A stretch of 64,000 nt of DNA from Mycobacterium sp. OTB74. GTDB taxonomy: Bacteria > Actinomycetota > Actinomycetes > Mycobacteriales > Mycobacteriaceae. The notes beneath the pieces were generated by a model. The model was not told where the DNA came from. It ran no database searches and saw nothing but the letters and a program-made list of their open reading frames with translations. The position numbers and the translations under genes were made by a program. The stretch spans positions 186,001 through 250,000 of the forward strand of contig NZ_JARXVD010000001.1 of the NCBI RefSeq assembly GCF_029892685.1. Reading direction: 5' to 3'. Of this stretch, positions 34,570-44,018 are shown in pieces. Each line of letters begins with the position of its first letter. Position 1 is the first letter of the stretch.

Positions 34570-36024
34570 ATGACGCTGCAGTCAGTGCTGGAGGACATTC
34601 AGAAGCGCCCCGGCACGGGGGATGTCATCCCGATCATCGACCCGGTCAGCGAGGAGCAGATCGGCGAGTTCACCGACTGTGGTCCGGAGGTTGTCGACGA
34701 GGCTGTCGCCCGTGCGAAGGCATCCTTCGAAGAGGGTGTCTGGTCCGGCCTGCCCGGCCGCGAACGGGCCAAGATCATGTGGCGCATCGCTGATCTGATC
34801 GACGAGCACGCTGCCGAGTTCGCCGCGATCGACTCGGCCAACACCGGCATGATGAAAATGCAGTCCGAGCTGGTGGTACCGACCTGTGCCGAATTCTTCC
34901 GGTACTACGCGGGCTGGTGTTCGAAAATCAACGGCACCGCATACGACATCCGTACCAGTGGCATCGCGTCGGACGCTTATGTCGACCAGCACGCGTACAC
35001 CCTGCGCGAACCGTACGGCGTTGTCGGACTGATCTTCCCGTGGAACGGGCCCATCTTCAACGCCTGCGCCAAGATCGCCCCGGCGCTGGCCGCGGGCTGC
35101 AGCAGCCTGGTGAAACCCGCTGAGGAGACCCCACTTTCGGCAGTGCTGCTGGATCGACTGATCCACGAGGCCGGTGTTCCTGAGGGCGTGGTGAACCTGA
35201 TCACCGGTTACGGCCACACCGCGGGCGCTGCCATCACCGCCCACGAGGATGTCGAGAAGGTCGCCTTCACCGGCTCCACCGAGGTCGGCAAGATGATCGT
35301 CAAGGCCTCGGCCGGCAACCTCAAGAAGGTCATGCTCGAGCTCGGCGGCAAGTCGCCGGTGCTGATCTTCGACGACGCCGATCTGGACAAGGCCATCTTC
35401 GGCGCGGCCATGGGCATCTTCGTGCACTCCGGCCAGGGCTGTGTCTGCGGCTCGCGGATCTTTGTGCAGCGCGGCGTCTACGACCAGGTGGTCGAGGGCA
35501 TCGCCGGCGTCGCGAACTTCATGAAATACGGCGGCCCGAACGAAGAGGGCGTCATGAGCGGCCCGCTGATCAGCGCCAAACAACTCGACCGGGTCCTGGG
35601 GTTCATCGACGAGGGCAAGCGTGACGGCGTCGAGGTGGTCACCGGCGGGTACCGGCTGGATCGCAAGGGCTACTTCGTGCACCCGACCGTGCTGACCAAC
35701 GTCGACCCGGGCATGCGGCTGTACCAGCAGGAGATCTTCGGGCCGGTGGTTTCGATTCTGCCGTTCGATACCGAGGACGAGGCCGTCGCGATGGCCAACG
35801 ACACCAGTTATGGCCTGGCCGCCACCGCGTGGACCACCAACGTCAGCCGCGCTCACCGGATTGTGAAGCGCCTGCAGGCCGGCAGCGTTCAGGTGAACTG
35901 CCAGTTGGTGTTTGACCACGATCTGCCGTTCGGCGGATACAAGCAGTCCGGCTGGGGCCAGGAATTCGGCCGCGAGGGCCTGGAGGCCTACCTGAAGAAC
36001 AAGAGCGTCATCGTCCAGCTCTAG
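34570..36024 (+). CDS. aldehyde dehydrogenase
   Basis: A 484-aa NAD(P)-dependent aldehyde dehydrogenase from ATG 34570. Typical features: NAD-binding FTGSTEVG (about residues 236-243), catalytic Glu in MLELGGKSP (about 258) and the nucleophilic Cys in HSGQGCVCGSR (about 290), plus the E-I-FGPVVS motif (about 392). It oxidises aldehydes to acids. It is followed by a methyltransferase gene on the same strand after about 79 bases. Substrate not evident. Confidence 0.93.
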   Translation: MTLQSVLEDIQKRPGTGDVIPIIDPVSEEQIGEFTDCGPEVVDEAVARAKASFEEGVWSGLPGRERAKIMWRIADLIDEHAAEFAAIDSANTGMMKMQSELVVPTCAEFFRYYAGWCSKINGTAYDIRTSGIASDAYVDQHAYTLREPYGVVGLIFPWNGPIFNACAKIAPALAAGCSSLVKPAEETPLSAVLLDRLIHEAGVPEGVVNLITGYGHTAGAAITAHEDVEKVAFTGSTEVGKMIVKASAGNLKKVMLELGGKSPVLIFDDADLDKAIFGAAMGIFVHSGQGCVCGSRIFVQRGVYDQVVEGIAGVANFMKYGGPNEEGVMSGPLISAKQLDRVLGFIDEGKRDGVEVVTGGYRLDRKGYFVHPTVLTNVDPGMRLYQQEIFGPVVSILPFDTEDEAVAMANDTSYGLAATAWTTNVSRAHRIVKRLQAGSVQVNCQLVFDHDLPFGGYKQSGWGQEFGREGLEAYLKNKSVIVQL

Positions 36025-36103
36025 CCTTGGGTGGCGCCGGCTCTCAATGTGTCGCAAGCCGATCCACAGGGGATCCTCGGTTTCGTGGTGCTGACTGGTA
36101 GGC

Positions 36104-37021
36104 ATGACGCGATCCGTTGACGACTCCTGGGACATTGTGACGAGCGTTGGCGCCACTGCGCTGGCAGTGGCCACCATGCGGGCGATCGAGGCCCGCAAGC
36201 CGGACCCGATCGCGCGCGACGACTATGCGCAGCATTTCGTCGCCGCGACCGCGCGGCAGGCGCCGATATTCAGCGAAATGCTGAACGACCCAGTGGTCGC
36301 CGCTGAGGACGATGTCGCGGCGTTCTCCAGTTATCTGGGGGCGCGCACCCGCTACTTCGATGAATACTTCTCGGCTGCGGGTGCGGCGGGCATCCGGCAG
36401 GCGGTGATTCTTGCTGCGGGACTTGATGTTCGGGCCTATCGGTTGCCGTGGGCGCCTGGGACCGCGGTCTATGAGCTCGACTTGCCGAAGGTACTGGAGT
36501 TCAAGGCGCAGGTGCTCGCCGAGCATGGCATCGGCCCGACGGCGGCCACCCTGCACGCATTGCCGGTCGACTTGCGTGACGACTGGCCGGCTGCGCTCAC
36601 CGCGGCCGGCTTCGACCCGAACCAACCCACGGCATGGCTGGCCGAAGGGCTGCTGCCGTTTCTGCCCGGGGCCGCACAGGATCTGTTGTTCGAGTGCGTC
36701 GAGAAACTCTCAGCGCCTGGAAGTCGTTTTGCGGTAGAGGATTTTGCGCCGCCGGGTGGCGGTGCCTCACGGATGGGTAACGCCATGGTCAGTGGTGGCG
36801 CCCTGCACCGCATGTTCGCCAGCTTCACGGACGGCAGTGCTGATCCATCCAGGCTGTGGTTCGGCGACGAGCGCGCCGACACCGTGGATTGGCTGCGGCA
36901 GCACGGCTGGACGGTGCAGCCCACCACAGCAGGTGAATTGCTCGTTCAGTACGGGCGGGTCGGCACCGATGACCTGACCAACCAGATGGGCCAGTCGAGG
37001 TACTTCACCGCCGTCCGCTGA
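36104..37021 (+). CDS. class I SAM-dependent methyltransferase, TIGR00027/LCM-like
   Basis: A 305-aa protein of the mycobacterial TIGR00027 methyltransferase family (leucine carboxyl methyltransferase-like). The N-terminus MTRSVDDSWDIVTSVGATAL and the SAM motif VILAAGLDVRAYRLPW with downstream YELDLPKVLEFK are diagnostic. Mycobacteria carry many paralogues whose substrates are mostly unknown. It converges with the phosphoesterase gene 7 bases away. Confidence 0.92.
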   Translation: MTRSVDDSWDIVTSVGATALAVATMRAIEARKPDPIARDDYAQHFVAATARQAPIFSEMLNDPVVAAEDDVAAFSSYLGARTRYFDEYFSAAGAAGIRQAVILAAGLDVRAYRLPWAPGTAVYELDLPKVLEFKAQVLAEHGIGPTAATLHALPVDLRDDWPAALTAAGFDPNQPTAWLAEGLLPFLPGAAQDLLFECVEKLSAPGSRFAVEDFAPPGGGASRMGNAMVSGGALHRMFASFTDGSADPSRLWFGDERADTVDWLRQHGWTVQPTTAGELLVQYGRVGTDDLTNQMGQSRYFTAVR

Positions 37022-37028
37022 AACCGAG

Positions 37029-38447
37029 CTAGCCCACCCGCGGCTTTGTGCCCGGAGCCTGCACCGGCAGGCTCTGTGGCGACGCCGGCACCGTGGGGGC
37101 TGGTAACAGGTCAGTTGCGTTGGCGCGCAACACTTCCGCATCCACGCCTGGAAACTGCACCGGTGACCCCACCGGTTGGTCCAGTCGCAGCGCCGATCGC
37201 AGGTCGCCGAACGTCCGGCGCCGCCATGCCGAGATGTTGGGTTCGTGTACTCCGGTGAACCACTCCAGGAACCGCAGGACCGAGGTATGGTCGAACCGCT
37301 CGGCGGCCACCCAGCCGCCAATTGTCCAGGGCGAGACGATGATGCACGGAACGCGGTAGCCGCCGCCGATGGGCTGACCGTTCACGAACTCGTCGGCGGT
37401 CCCTGTCGGTGGCAGCGGTGGGATCACATGGTCGAACAGTCCGTCGTTCTCGTCGTAGTTGAGGATGAAGACGGTCTTCGCCCACAGGTCGGGATTGGCC
37501 GCGAGGGCGTTGATCCGGTCGGCGATGAACTTGGCCCCGTCGGCGGGACGGAAGTCGGGATGCTCGCAGGTGACCGCGCTCGGCATGACCCACGACACCG
37601 CGGGCAACCGGCCGGCCCGCGCGTCCTCATCGAACGATCCGACGGGGGAGAGGGCAATTCCTTTGCGGTACAGGGCCGAATCTTTCGGCGCCTGCCGGTA
37701 TTGGGCGAACTTCTCGAGTACGTTCAGCTCGTAGTCGTCGATCTCGTTGTAGACCCTCCAGCTGACTCCGGCGGCCTCCAACCGTTCCGGGTAGGTGGTC
37801 CACGAATATCCCGCGTCCGGAGTGACATTGCGAATGATCGGCCCGCCGTGGGCACCGGTCGGGTCGATGGTGCCGGTCATCCACATCATCCGGTTCGGCC
37901 AGGTCGGCCCGAGCAGCGAGCAGTGGTAGGCATCGCAGACCGTGAATGCGTCGGCCAGCGCAAAGTGGAACGGGATGTCCTCGCGCTGGTAGTACCCCAT
38001 GACGAAAGGACCGTTGGGGCCGTCAGCCTTGCGATGCGCAGGCAGCCAGTTATCCATCCGACCGCCGTTGAGCGCAGAGTGCTGCACTTCCCAGGCATGC
38101 GAGGTGGAAGGAATCTTCTGCACGCTGTTGCGCGTGGTGTCCAGGTGGAATGGCAGCGTATAGCCGTCCGGATTCTCCGGATCGGGCTGCTGAAATACGC
38201 TGGCGCCGTTGGGCAGCCGGGCCGCATTCGGATCACCGAAACCGCGCACGCCGGGCATGGTGCCGAAATAATGATCGAACGACCGGTTTTCCTGCATCAA
38301 CAGCACTACGTGCTCGATCGGCTTCGGAGTCACTGGATCGGCCAGCGCGCGGCGCACGTTGGCCGGCATCGCCGCAACGGCGGCCGCCAGCGTTGAGCCT
38401 TCAATAAATCGTCGTCGGGTCAGAACCGGACGCTGAGCGTTACCCAT
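37029..38447 (-). CDS. Tat-exported phosphoesterase (phospholipase C/acid phosphatase family)
   Basis: A 472-aa secreted enzyme. The N-terminus carries a twin-arginine signal (LTRRRFIEGS, then a hydrophobic stretch). Metal and nucleophile motifs of the phosphoesterase family follow: HVVLLMQENRSFDHYFGT (about residues 42-59), the central WTTYPERLEAAGVSWRVYNE and the C-terminal NYDENDGLFDHV. It lacks the C-terminal domain of classical phosphocholine-specific PlcA/B, being shorter. The ATG at 38447 fits the GAGAGG site better than ATG 38453 two codons upstream. It cleaves phosphate esters outside the membrane. Confidence 0.88.
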   Translation of the reverse strand: MGNAQRPVLTRRRFIEGSTLAAAVAAMPANVRRALADPVTPKPIEHVVLLMQENRSFDHYFGTMPGVRGFGDPNAARLPNGASVFQQPDPENPDGYTLPFHLDTTRNSVQKIPSTSHAWEVQHSALNGGRMDNWLPAHRKADGPNGPFVMGYYQREDIPFHFALADAFTVCDAYHCSLLGPTWPNRMMWMTGTIDPTGAHGGPIIRNVTPDAGYSWTTYPERLEAAGVSWRVYNEIDDYELNVLEKFAQYRQAPKDSALYRKGIALSPVGSFDEDARAGRLPAVSWVMPSAVTCEHPDFRPADGAKFIADRINALAANPDLWAKTVFILNYDENDGLFDHVIPPLPPTGTADEFVNGQPIGGGYRVPCIIVSPWTIGGWVAAERFDHTSVLRFLEWFTGVHEPNISAWRRRTFGDLRSALRLDQPVGSPVQFPGVDAEVLRANATDLLPAPTVPASPQSLPVQAPGTKPRVG

Positions 38448-38497
38448 GCTCATCCTCTCACCTGGCCGGGAAGCGCACGTAGATGGTATCGGAACCG

Positions 38498-39469
38498 TCA
38501 GCGAATATGGACTACCACTTTGCCTGTCGCGGAACGGGTTTCCAGCGATGCAATAGCTTCGCCGGCACGTTCCAGCGGAAAGACGACGGGCTCGGGTGCG
38601 GCCACCTCGCCGGATGCGAGTAGCGGTGCCAGCTCGGCCCACTGCTCGGCGAGATAGCCGGGATGTGTCGAAGCCCAGGCGCCCCAACCGACACCAACCG
38701 CATCGACGTTGTTGAGCAGCAGCCGGTTCACCTTGACCGTCGGGATGTCGCCTCCGGTGAATCCCACCACCAGCAGCCGGCCGCCCGGCGCCAGCGACCG
38801 CAACGAATCGGTGAACCGGTCGCCACCCACCGGGTCGAGCACCAGGTCGACACCCCGGCCTCCGGTGAGCTCATGCACCGCATCCTTGAAGCCGTCAGCC
38901 AGCACGACGTCGGAAGCACCTGCGGCGCGGGCAATCCCAGCTTTCTCCTCGGAGCTGACCACTGCGATGGTGCGGGCCGCGCCGAATGCCGGTGCCAGCC
39001 GCAGGGTGGACGTGCCGATGCCGCCCGCCGCGCCGTGCACCAGAACCGTCTCACCCGGCGCCAGCCGGCCGCGAGTGCGCAGCGCGCAGTGCACCGTGAG
39101 GTCGTTGAACAGCAGGCCCGCGCCGGCCTCGAACGACACCGTGTCGGGCAGTTTGAAGACCCGGTCGGCGGGCAGCGCAACAACTTCGGCCATTGCACCG
39201 GACAGCATGGTCAGTGCGGCGACGCGATCGCCGGCGGCCACGTGTGAGCCCGCGGGAGCGCTGCGGACCACCCCGGCCAGCTCGGCGCCCGGCACGTACG
39301 GCAGGTCCGGCTTGTGCTGATACAGCCCACGCGATTGCAGCGCATCCGGGAACGCGACCCCGGCGGCGTGCACGTCGATCACGACGGCTCCGGCGCCGTC
39401 CGGTTCGGCGATTTCGGTGACCTGTGCGGCCGACGGGCCGTCCAATCGGGCTATCTGGATGGCGCGCAT
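38498..39469 (-). CDS. quinone oxidoreductase/zinc-less alcohol dehydrogenase (MDR family)
   Basis: A 323-aa medium-chain dehydrogenase/reductase. The GroES-like N-terminal part contains HAAGVAFPDALQSRGLYQHKPDLPYVPGAELAGVV, without the zinc Cys/His set, and the NADPH-binding motif is HGAAGGIGTSTLRLAPAFGA (about residues 144-163). This matches the NADPH:quinone oxidoreductase subfamily. The ATG at 39469 is the natural start; the frame is open far upstream into the promoter region. It is divergent from the alpha/beta hydrolase gene. Confidence 0.9.
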   Translation of the reverse strand: MRAIQIARLDGPSAAQVTEIAEPDGAGAVVIDVHAAGVAFPDALQSRGLYQHKPDLPYVPGAELAGVVRSAPAGSHVAAGDRVAALTMLSGAMAEVVALPADRVFKLPDTVSFEAGAGLLFNDLTVHCALRTRGRLAPGETVLVHGAAGGIGTSTLRLAPAFGAARTIAVVSSEEKAGIARAAGASDVVLADGFKDAVHELTGGRGVDLVLDPVGGDRFTDSLRSLAPGGRLLVVGFTGGDIPTVKVNRLLLNNVDAVGVGWGAWASTHPGYLAEQWAELAPLLASGEVAAPEPVVFPLERAGEAIASLETRSATGKVVVHIR

Positions 39470-39740
39470 GGTGTCCTCGTCTCCTGTAGGCATCCCGGGC
39501 GGGTAACAGTCACTGTCGCATGTCAGGCCGGTTGCATGTCCCGGGCACCGAGTAAAGCCCGGCCACCACCAACACCGGCGACATCTGCTGCAGAACGTCC
39601 TGGTCGCGGCGCCGGCAATAAAGGTGAACGGCACCGAACGGCTGACGACACCCGTCGCGGAACCCACATTACCGACCAGTAGGTAGGCTATTTGGTCTGA
39701 ATGTTGCACCGGCAATGTCGCCGTATCCGAATGGAGCAGT

Positions 39741-40685
39741 ATGACCGTGATTGATGAGCCCGGGGTGGCGAGGCCAGGACGTCCCGCCGCACTCCCAAGC
39801 GGTCGGTCCGTTGAGGTTCGGTCAGTCGACGGCACCCGGCTGCACGTTGAGATATTCGGTCCCGAAGACGGACGGCCCATCGTGCTGGCGCACGGCATCA
39901 CCTGTGCCATCGGGGTATGGGGTAATCAGATCGCCGACCTGGCTGCCGACTATCGGGTCATCGCCTATGACCACCGCGGCCATGGCCGCAGCCAGGCCCC
40001 ACGTGGCCGCGGCAAGTACTCGTTGGATTTCCTGGCGGCCGACCTGGATGCGGTGCTGGCGGCGACCCTGAAACCAGGGGAGCACGCGGTGATCGTCGGA
40101 CATTCCATGGGTGGCATCGCCATCGAATCCTGGGCTCAGCGTTACCCACAGCGGGTCGCCGAGTGCGCGGAAGCGGTCGCGCTGGTCAACACCACCACTG
40201 GCGACCTGCTGCGTCAGCTGCAGTTCCTGTCGGTGCCCGACCCGCTGTCCAGGTCGCGGGAGCGCATCGCCGCGCGGCTGCTCAAGATGTTCGGTGCGGC
40301 ACCTCTGGTGCCCGGCTCGCGTAAGACGGCCCGCGAGATCGTGGGGCGGGTGGCGGTGGGCCGTGACGCCGACGCAGCGGTGGTCGACTACGTGTTCGAG
40401 CTCTTCAAGTCGACCCCGGCGCCGGGCCGTCATCGCTGGGCTCAGGTTCTGGTGGAGGGCATGGGGCACCGCCATATCGACCTGGCCAACCTCACAGTGC
40501 CGACGTTGGTCATCGGCAGTTCACGGGACCGCCTGCTGCCCATCGCGGCGTCCCGCCGGATTGCCGGCAACGCGCCCAATCTGTGGTCGTTCGTCGAGTT
40601 GTCCGGCGGGCACTGCACCATCTTGGAGCGACCGGACGAGGTCAACCGGCAATTGCGGGCGCTTCTTGCCGGGACCGTCCGGTAG
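39741..40685 (+). CDS. alpha/beta hydrolase
   Basis: A 314-aa alpha/beta-hydrolase-fold protein. The nucleophile elbow VGHSMGG (about residue 120), the acid Asp in VIGSSRDRLLP (about 262) and the catalytic His in LSGGHCTILERP (about 290) form the triad. HG oxyanion residues appear in VLAHGITC. It has no signal peptide. Directly downstream is a Baeyer-Villiger-like monooxygenase, so this enzyme may hydrolyse the ester or lactone which that enzyme forms. Confidence 0.9.
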   Translation: MTVIDEPGVARPGRPAALPSGRSVEVRSVDGTRLHVEIFGPEDGRPIVLAHGITCAIGVWGNQIADLAADYRVIAYDHRGHGRSQAPRGRGKYSLDFLAADLDAVLAATLKPGEHAVIVGHSMGGIAIESWAQRYPQRVAECAEAVALVNTTTGDLLRQLQFLSVPDPLSRSRERIAARLLKMFGAAPLVPGSRKTAREIVGRVAVGRDADAAVVDYVFELFKSTPAPGRHRWAQVLVEGMGHRHIDLANLTVPTLVIGSSRDRLLPIAASRRIAGNAPNLWSFVELSGGHCTILERPDEVNRQLRALLAGTVR

Positions 40686-40762
40686 TTCGGAAGTTCGGTC
40701 GTCAGCGACACGGAATAATCTAAGGTGAAACCGGTGGTACCGGAGCGAACCAAGGGAGGCTC

Positions 40763-42244
40763 ATGATGGGCGCAGACCCCGAATACTTCGATGTGTTGAT
40801 CATCGGCGCTGGTATCTCCGGGATCGGTGCCGCGTATCGGTTGCAGCAGCGCAACCCGCAGCTGACGTACACGGTTCTGGAGCGACGATCGCGCATCGGC
40901 GGTACCTGGGACCTGTTCCGTTACCCGGGCATCCGTTCGGACAGTGACATCTTCACTCTCAGCCTGCCCTACGAGCCGTGGACCCGTCCGGAGAATATCG
41001 CCGACGGCGACGACATCCGCGAGTACCTGACCACCGCCGCTCGTCACCACGGTATTGAGCCGCACCTGCACTTCAATACCTACGTGCAGTCGGCAGACTG
41101 GGACTCCGACACCGACACCTGGACGCTGCAGACCGTGCAGGACGGGGTGGCCAAGTCCTACCGCGGCCGGTTCCTGTTCTGCGGTACCGGCTACTACAAC
41201 TACGACGAGGGCTACACCCCGGATTTCCCCGGCATCGAGGACTTCTCGGGCGTGGTGGCCCATCCCCAGTTCTGGCCGGAGTCACTGGATTACGCCGGTA
41301 AGAAGGTCGTGGTCATCGGCAGCGGGGCAACGGCGATCAGCCTGGTGCCGGCTCTTGCTGAGACGGCCGGCAAGGTGACCATGTTGCAGCGTTCACCGAC
41401 CTATCTGATGTCGCAGTGGCGGATCGATCCGATGGTGACTGCCATCCGGAAGTTACTGCCGCGCAAGATGTCTCACCGCTTGGTCTGGTTCCGAAATGTG
41501 CTCATCTCGGTGCTGTCGTACAACGCGTTTCGCAAGTTCCCCAATTTCGCGCGCCGGTTGATTCGCAGTCGGGTGGTCGCGGCGCTGCCTCCGGGCTATC
41601 CCGTCGACCTGCATTTCAACCCGAGGTACAACCCGTGGGATCAACGGTTGTGCGCCGTGCTCGATCAGGACATCTTCAAAGCCATCAGCGCCGGCCGCGT
41701 CGAGGTGGTCACCGACCAGATCGACCACGTCGACGCGACGGGCATCGTGTTGAAATCCGGTGGGCGCATTGATGCGGACATCATCGTCACCGCGACGGGG
41801 CTGCAGTTACAGGCGCTCGGTGGCATCGCGTTCTGCATCGATGGTGCCGAGTTCAAGCCCTCGGATCGGTTCGTCTACAAGGAGTTTCTGCTTGAGGACG
41901 TGCCGAACATGGCCTGGTGCCTGGGCTACACCAACGCATCCTGGACGCTGCGCGCCGACATGACCGCACGGGCATTCGCAAAGTTGCTGGCCTACATGGA
42001 TGCTCACGGCTTCACCCACGCGTACCCGCATCTGGGTGAGGTGCCGATGGCAGAGAAGAAGACCTTCGATCTGGACGCGGGCTATATCAACCGGAACCTG
42101 CACGCACTGCCCAAATCCGGCACGCATCGGCCGTGGCATGTCCGGCACAACTATGTGCTCGACATGATCGACCACCGGTTCGACCGGATCGATGAGTCCA
42201 TGGTGTTCGGCCGGGTCGCGCAGCGGGCGGTCACGTCCGCCTGA
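40763..42244 (+). CDS. EthA/MymA-like flavin Baeyer-Villiger monooxygenase
   Basis: A 493-aa FAD/NADPH monooxygenase. FAD motif GAGISGIG (about residues 14-21), GGTWDLFRYPGIRSDSD, the BVMO fingerprint FSGVVAHPQFWP (about 160-171) and the second dinucleotide motif IGSGATAISLVPAL are all present. From memory the sequence is close to mycobacterial EthA and MymA, including the ASWTLRADM region. Such enzymes insert oxygen next to ketones and can activate thioamide drugs. Two adjacent ATG codons (40763, 40766) follow a GGGAGG site. It pairs with the upstream alpha/beta hydrolase gene. Confidence 0.92.
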   Translation: MMGADPEYFDVLIIGAGISGIGAAYRLQQRNPQLTYTVLERRSRIGGTWDLFRYPGIRSDSDIFTLSLPYEPWTRPENIADGDDIREYLTTAARHHGIEPHLHFNTYVQSADWDSDTDTWTLQTVQDGVAKSYRGRFLFCGTGYYNYDEGYTPDFPGIEDFSGVVAHPQFWPESLDYAGKKVVVIGSGATAISLVPALAETAGKVTMLQRSPTYLMSQWRIDPMVTAIRKLLPRKMSHRLVWFRNVLISVLSYNAFRKFPNFARRLIRSRVVAALPPGYPVDLHFNPRYNPWDQRLCAVLDQDIFKAISAGRVEVVTDQIDHVDATGIVLKSGGRIDADIIVTATGLQLQALGGIAFCIDGAEFKPSDRFVYKEFLLEDVPNMAWCLGYTNASWTLRADMTARAFAKLLAYMDAHGFTHAYPHLGEVPMAEKKTFDLDAGYINRNLHALPKSGTHRPWHVRHNYVLDMIDHRFDRIDESMVFGRVAQRAVTSA

Positions 42245-42271
42245 GCCCGCCCGAAGCGGTACAGCGGCTTA

Positions 42272-42310
42272 TGCGACAGGGCTTTGCTGCGGAGCGAAAG
42301 CCCTGTCGCA
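42272..42310. terminator. strong bidirectional hairpin terminator
   Basis: TGCGACAGGGCTTT (42272-42285) and AAAGCCCTGTCGCA (42297-42310) are perfect 14-bp inverted arms around an 11-base loop, located between the convergent monooxygenase and NTF2-like genes. The three T and three A residues at the inner ends of the arms flank the loop. It is the most stable intergenic hairpin I saw in the window. Confidence 0.82.
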
Positions 42311-42330
42311 CCAAGCGATGACGTCGACCG

Positions 42331-42861
42331 TCAGAACGACAGCGTCAGTCCGTGCTTCTCAAAATGCCGGCTCAGTGCCTGCATGTAGTCGTCACCGTGG
42401 AACGGACCGCGGGCGCCGATGGCCAGTTCAAGGAACGGGCCGTACTCCTCGTCGTTGACATACGTTGACCAGTGCACGATCTGGGCATCCTCATTGGTGT
42501 CGACGAAGCTGATCGAGTAGAAACCCATCACCTTGCCGGTGGTCTGCGAGGTGCCCTCCCAGCGATAACGCATTACAAACCCGTTCTCGGCTGGCCAGCA
42601 CTTGTAATCGACAGGCTTCCAATCGGGGAATTCCACCCCATAGGCCTGTGCTTCGACCGTCGCTGCCACATCCCAGGCGGTCGCTACGTCCTTGAGGACC
42701 AGTTCCTGATCGGCGACGAAATAGGGTGAGGTGTAGACGGCGTCGTCGGCGAATTCCCACTCGTCGTAGCTGTCGCCTTCTTGGACTTTCTGCAGCACGT
42801 ACTTGTCGCGGTAACTCTCCGCCATGCGGCGGTGCTTGGCGATGCGTTCTTCCAGGTTCAT
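42331..42861 (-). CDS. NTF2/SnoaL-like protein
   Basis: A 176-aa soluble protein with the hydrophobic and aromatic pattern of the SnoaL/NTF2 fold (helical start ERIAKHRRMAESYRDKYVLQKVQEG, then curved-sheet strands around FVMRYRWEGTS and IVHWSTYV). It is the last gene of the minus-strand catabolic operon 42331-47178. It starts 2 bases after the stop of the CMD-like gene. It may be a small isomerase, hydrolase or lipid-binding protein; catalytic residues cannot be assigned. Confidence 0.7.
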   Translation of the reverse strand: MNLEERIAKHRRMAESYRDKYVLQKVQEGDSYDEWEFADDAVYTSPYFVADQELVLKDVATAWDVAATVEAQAYGVEFPDWKPVDYKCWPAENGFVMRYRWEGTSQTTGKVMGFYSISFVDTNEDAQIVHWSTYVNDEEYGPFLELAIGARGPFHGDDYMQALSRHFEKHGLTLSF

Positions 42862-42862
42862 G

Positions 42863-43255
42863 TCAGTAGTCCTTTCGTGGTTGGGGAAGGGGAGTCATAC
42901 CGGGTGGGGGGGCTAGCCCCCAAGTGCGAAAAGCCATGGCGGACATGGCGTAGGTTCCGACCAGGAAGATCAACTCGATCGCCGGCCGTTCACCCAGTTC
43001 GGTGCTCAGTCGTTGCCAGGAGGGCCAGGCCAGGTGGCCGTTCTCGAGAAGTTCGTCGGCGGCCCCCAGCGCAGTGAGGTCCGGGCCGGTGAAACCCTCA
43101 TTGCCCGCAGCCACGGCTGAGATCGGGTCGTAGGCATGCCCGGAACCGGCCCGGGGCACCTTGTCTGCGGGCATGCCGAGGAGTTTCCCGAACGCTGCAT
43201 ACTCCTCATCGCCCCACTGATCCGCGGGCAGCGGGCCCAGAACATCGGTGCTCAT
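42863..43255 (-). CDS. carboxymuconolactone decarboxylase-like protein
   Basis: A 130-aa protein whose C-terminal half (HLAWPSWQRLSTELGERPAIELIFLVGTYAMSAMAFRTWGLAPPPGM) resembles the helical end of CMD/AhpD-fold proteins. It has no ExxCxxH redox motif or any Cys, so disulfide-type activity is excluded. The start overlaps the SDR stop by four bases (ATGA). CMD-like genes often accompany Rieske/P450 operons; the catalytic role is unclear. Confidence 0.62.
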   Translation of the reverse strand: MSTDVLGPLPADQWGDEEYAAFGKLLGMPADKVPRAGSGHAYDPISAVAAGNEGFTGPDLTALGAADELLENGHLAWPSWQRLSTELGERPAIELIFLVGTYAMSAMAFRTWGLAPPPGMTPLPQPRKDY

Positions 43256-44007
43256 GTACGCCGCCCGCCGTTCACGCCGATGATCTGGCCTGTCACATAG
43301 GAAGATTCATCGGCCATCAGGAACATCGCGGCATTGGAGATGTCCTCGGGACGGCCGGCCCGGCGCACCGGGGTGATCTTGGCGAAGTGCTCCAGCGGGG
43401 CACTGAAATTGCCCTCGGCGATGGCCTTTTCGAGCATCGGCGTGACCACCATGCCTGGCGGGATGGTGTTGACGGTGATGCCTTTGGGGCCCAGTTCCAG
43501 CGCCAGCGCCTTGGTGAAGCCGATCACCCCGGCCTTGGAGCTGACGTACGCGGCCATGTGTGACTGTCCACCCTGCGCACTGGACGACGAGATGTTCACG
43601 ATGCGGCCCCACTGTGCAGTAAGCATGTCCGGCAACACTTCCTGGACGCAGATGAACGGCCCGCGCAGGTTGACCGCCATCACGTGGTCCCACAACTCGT
43701 CGGTGATCTCGGTGAACTTGCCGAACTGTTCGATGCCGGCGTTGTTGACCAGCCGCAGCACCGGACCCAGCTCGGCGCGCACCTGCTGCACCGCGTCGCG
43801 GACCTGGCCGCGGTCGGAGACATCGACGGTGTAGCCGTTGATGGTGCCGCCCGCCTCGCGCAACCGGGCGACCTCGGTCGCCAGCTGCTCGCTCGACAGA
43901 TCGAAGATGGCGACCTTGGTTCCGTGGGCGACCAGCGCCTCGGCGATCGCTAGGCCCAGGCCTTGGGCGCCTCCGGTCACGATCGCAGTTGTGCCTTCGA
44001 AAGGCAT
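43252..44007 (-). CDS. SDR-family oxidoreductase
   Basis: A 251-aa classical short-chain dehydrogenase: TGGAQGLG (about residues 11-18), an acidic FDLSS after beta-2 (NAD preference), NNAG (about 88), catalytic Ser (NISSSSAQG), Tyr and Lys (YVSSK) and a VTGQIIGVNGGRRT ending. It overlaps the CMD-like gene by four bases and follows the P450 gene after 11. It probably oxidises a hydroxylated intermediate from the Rieske or P450 enzyme. Confidence 0.9.
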   Translation of the reverse strand: MPFEGTTAIVTGGAQGLGLAIAEALVAHGTKVAIFDLSSEQLATEVARLREAGGTINGYTVDVSDRGQVRDAVQQVRAELGPVLRLVNNAGIEQFGKFTEITDELWDHVMAVNLRGPFICVQEVLPDMLTAQWGRIVNISSSSAQGGQSHMAAYVSSKAGVIGFTKALALELGPKGITVNTIPPGMVVTPMLEKAIAEGNFSAPLEHFAKITPVRRAGRPEDISNAAMFLMADESSYVTGQIIGVNGGRRT

Positions 44008-44018
44008 TGAGGCAACTC

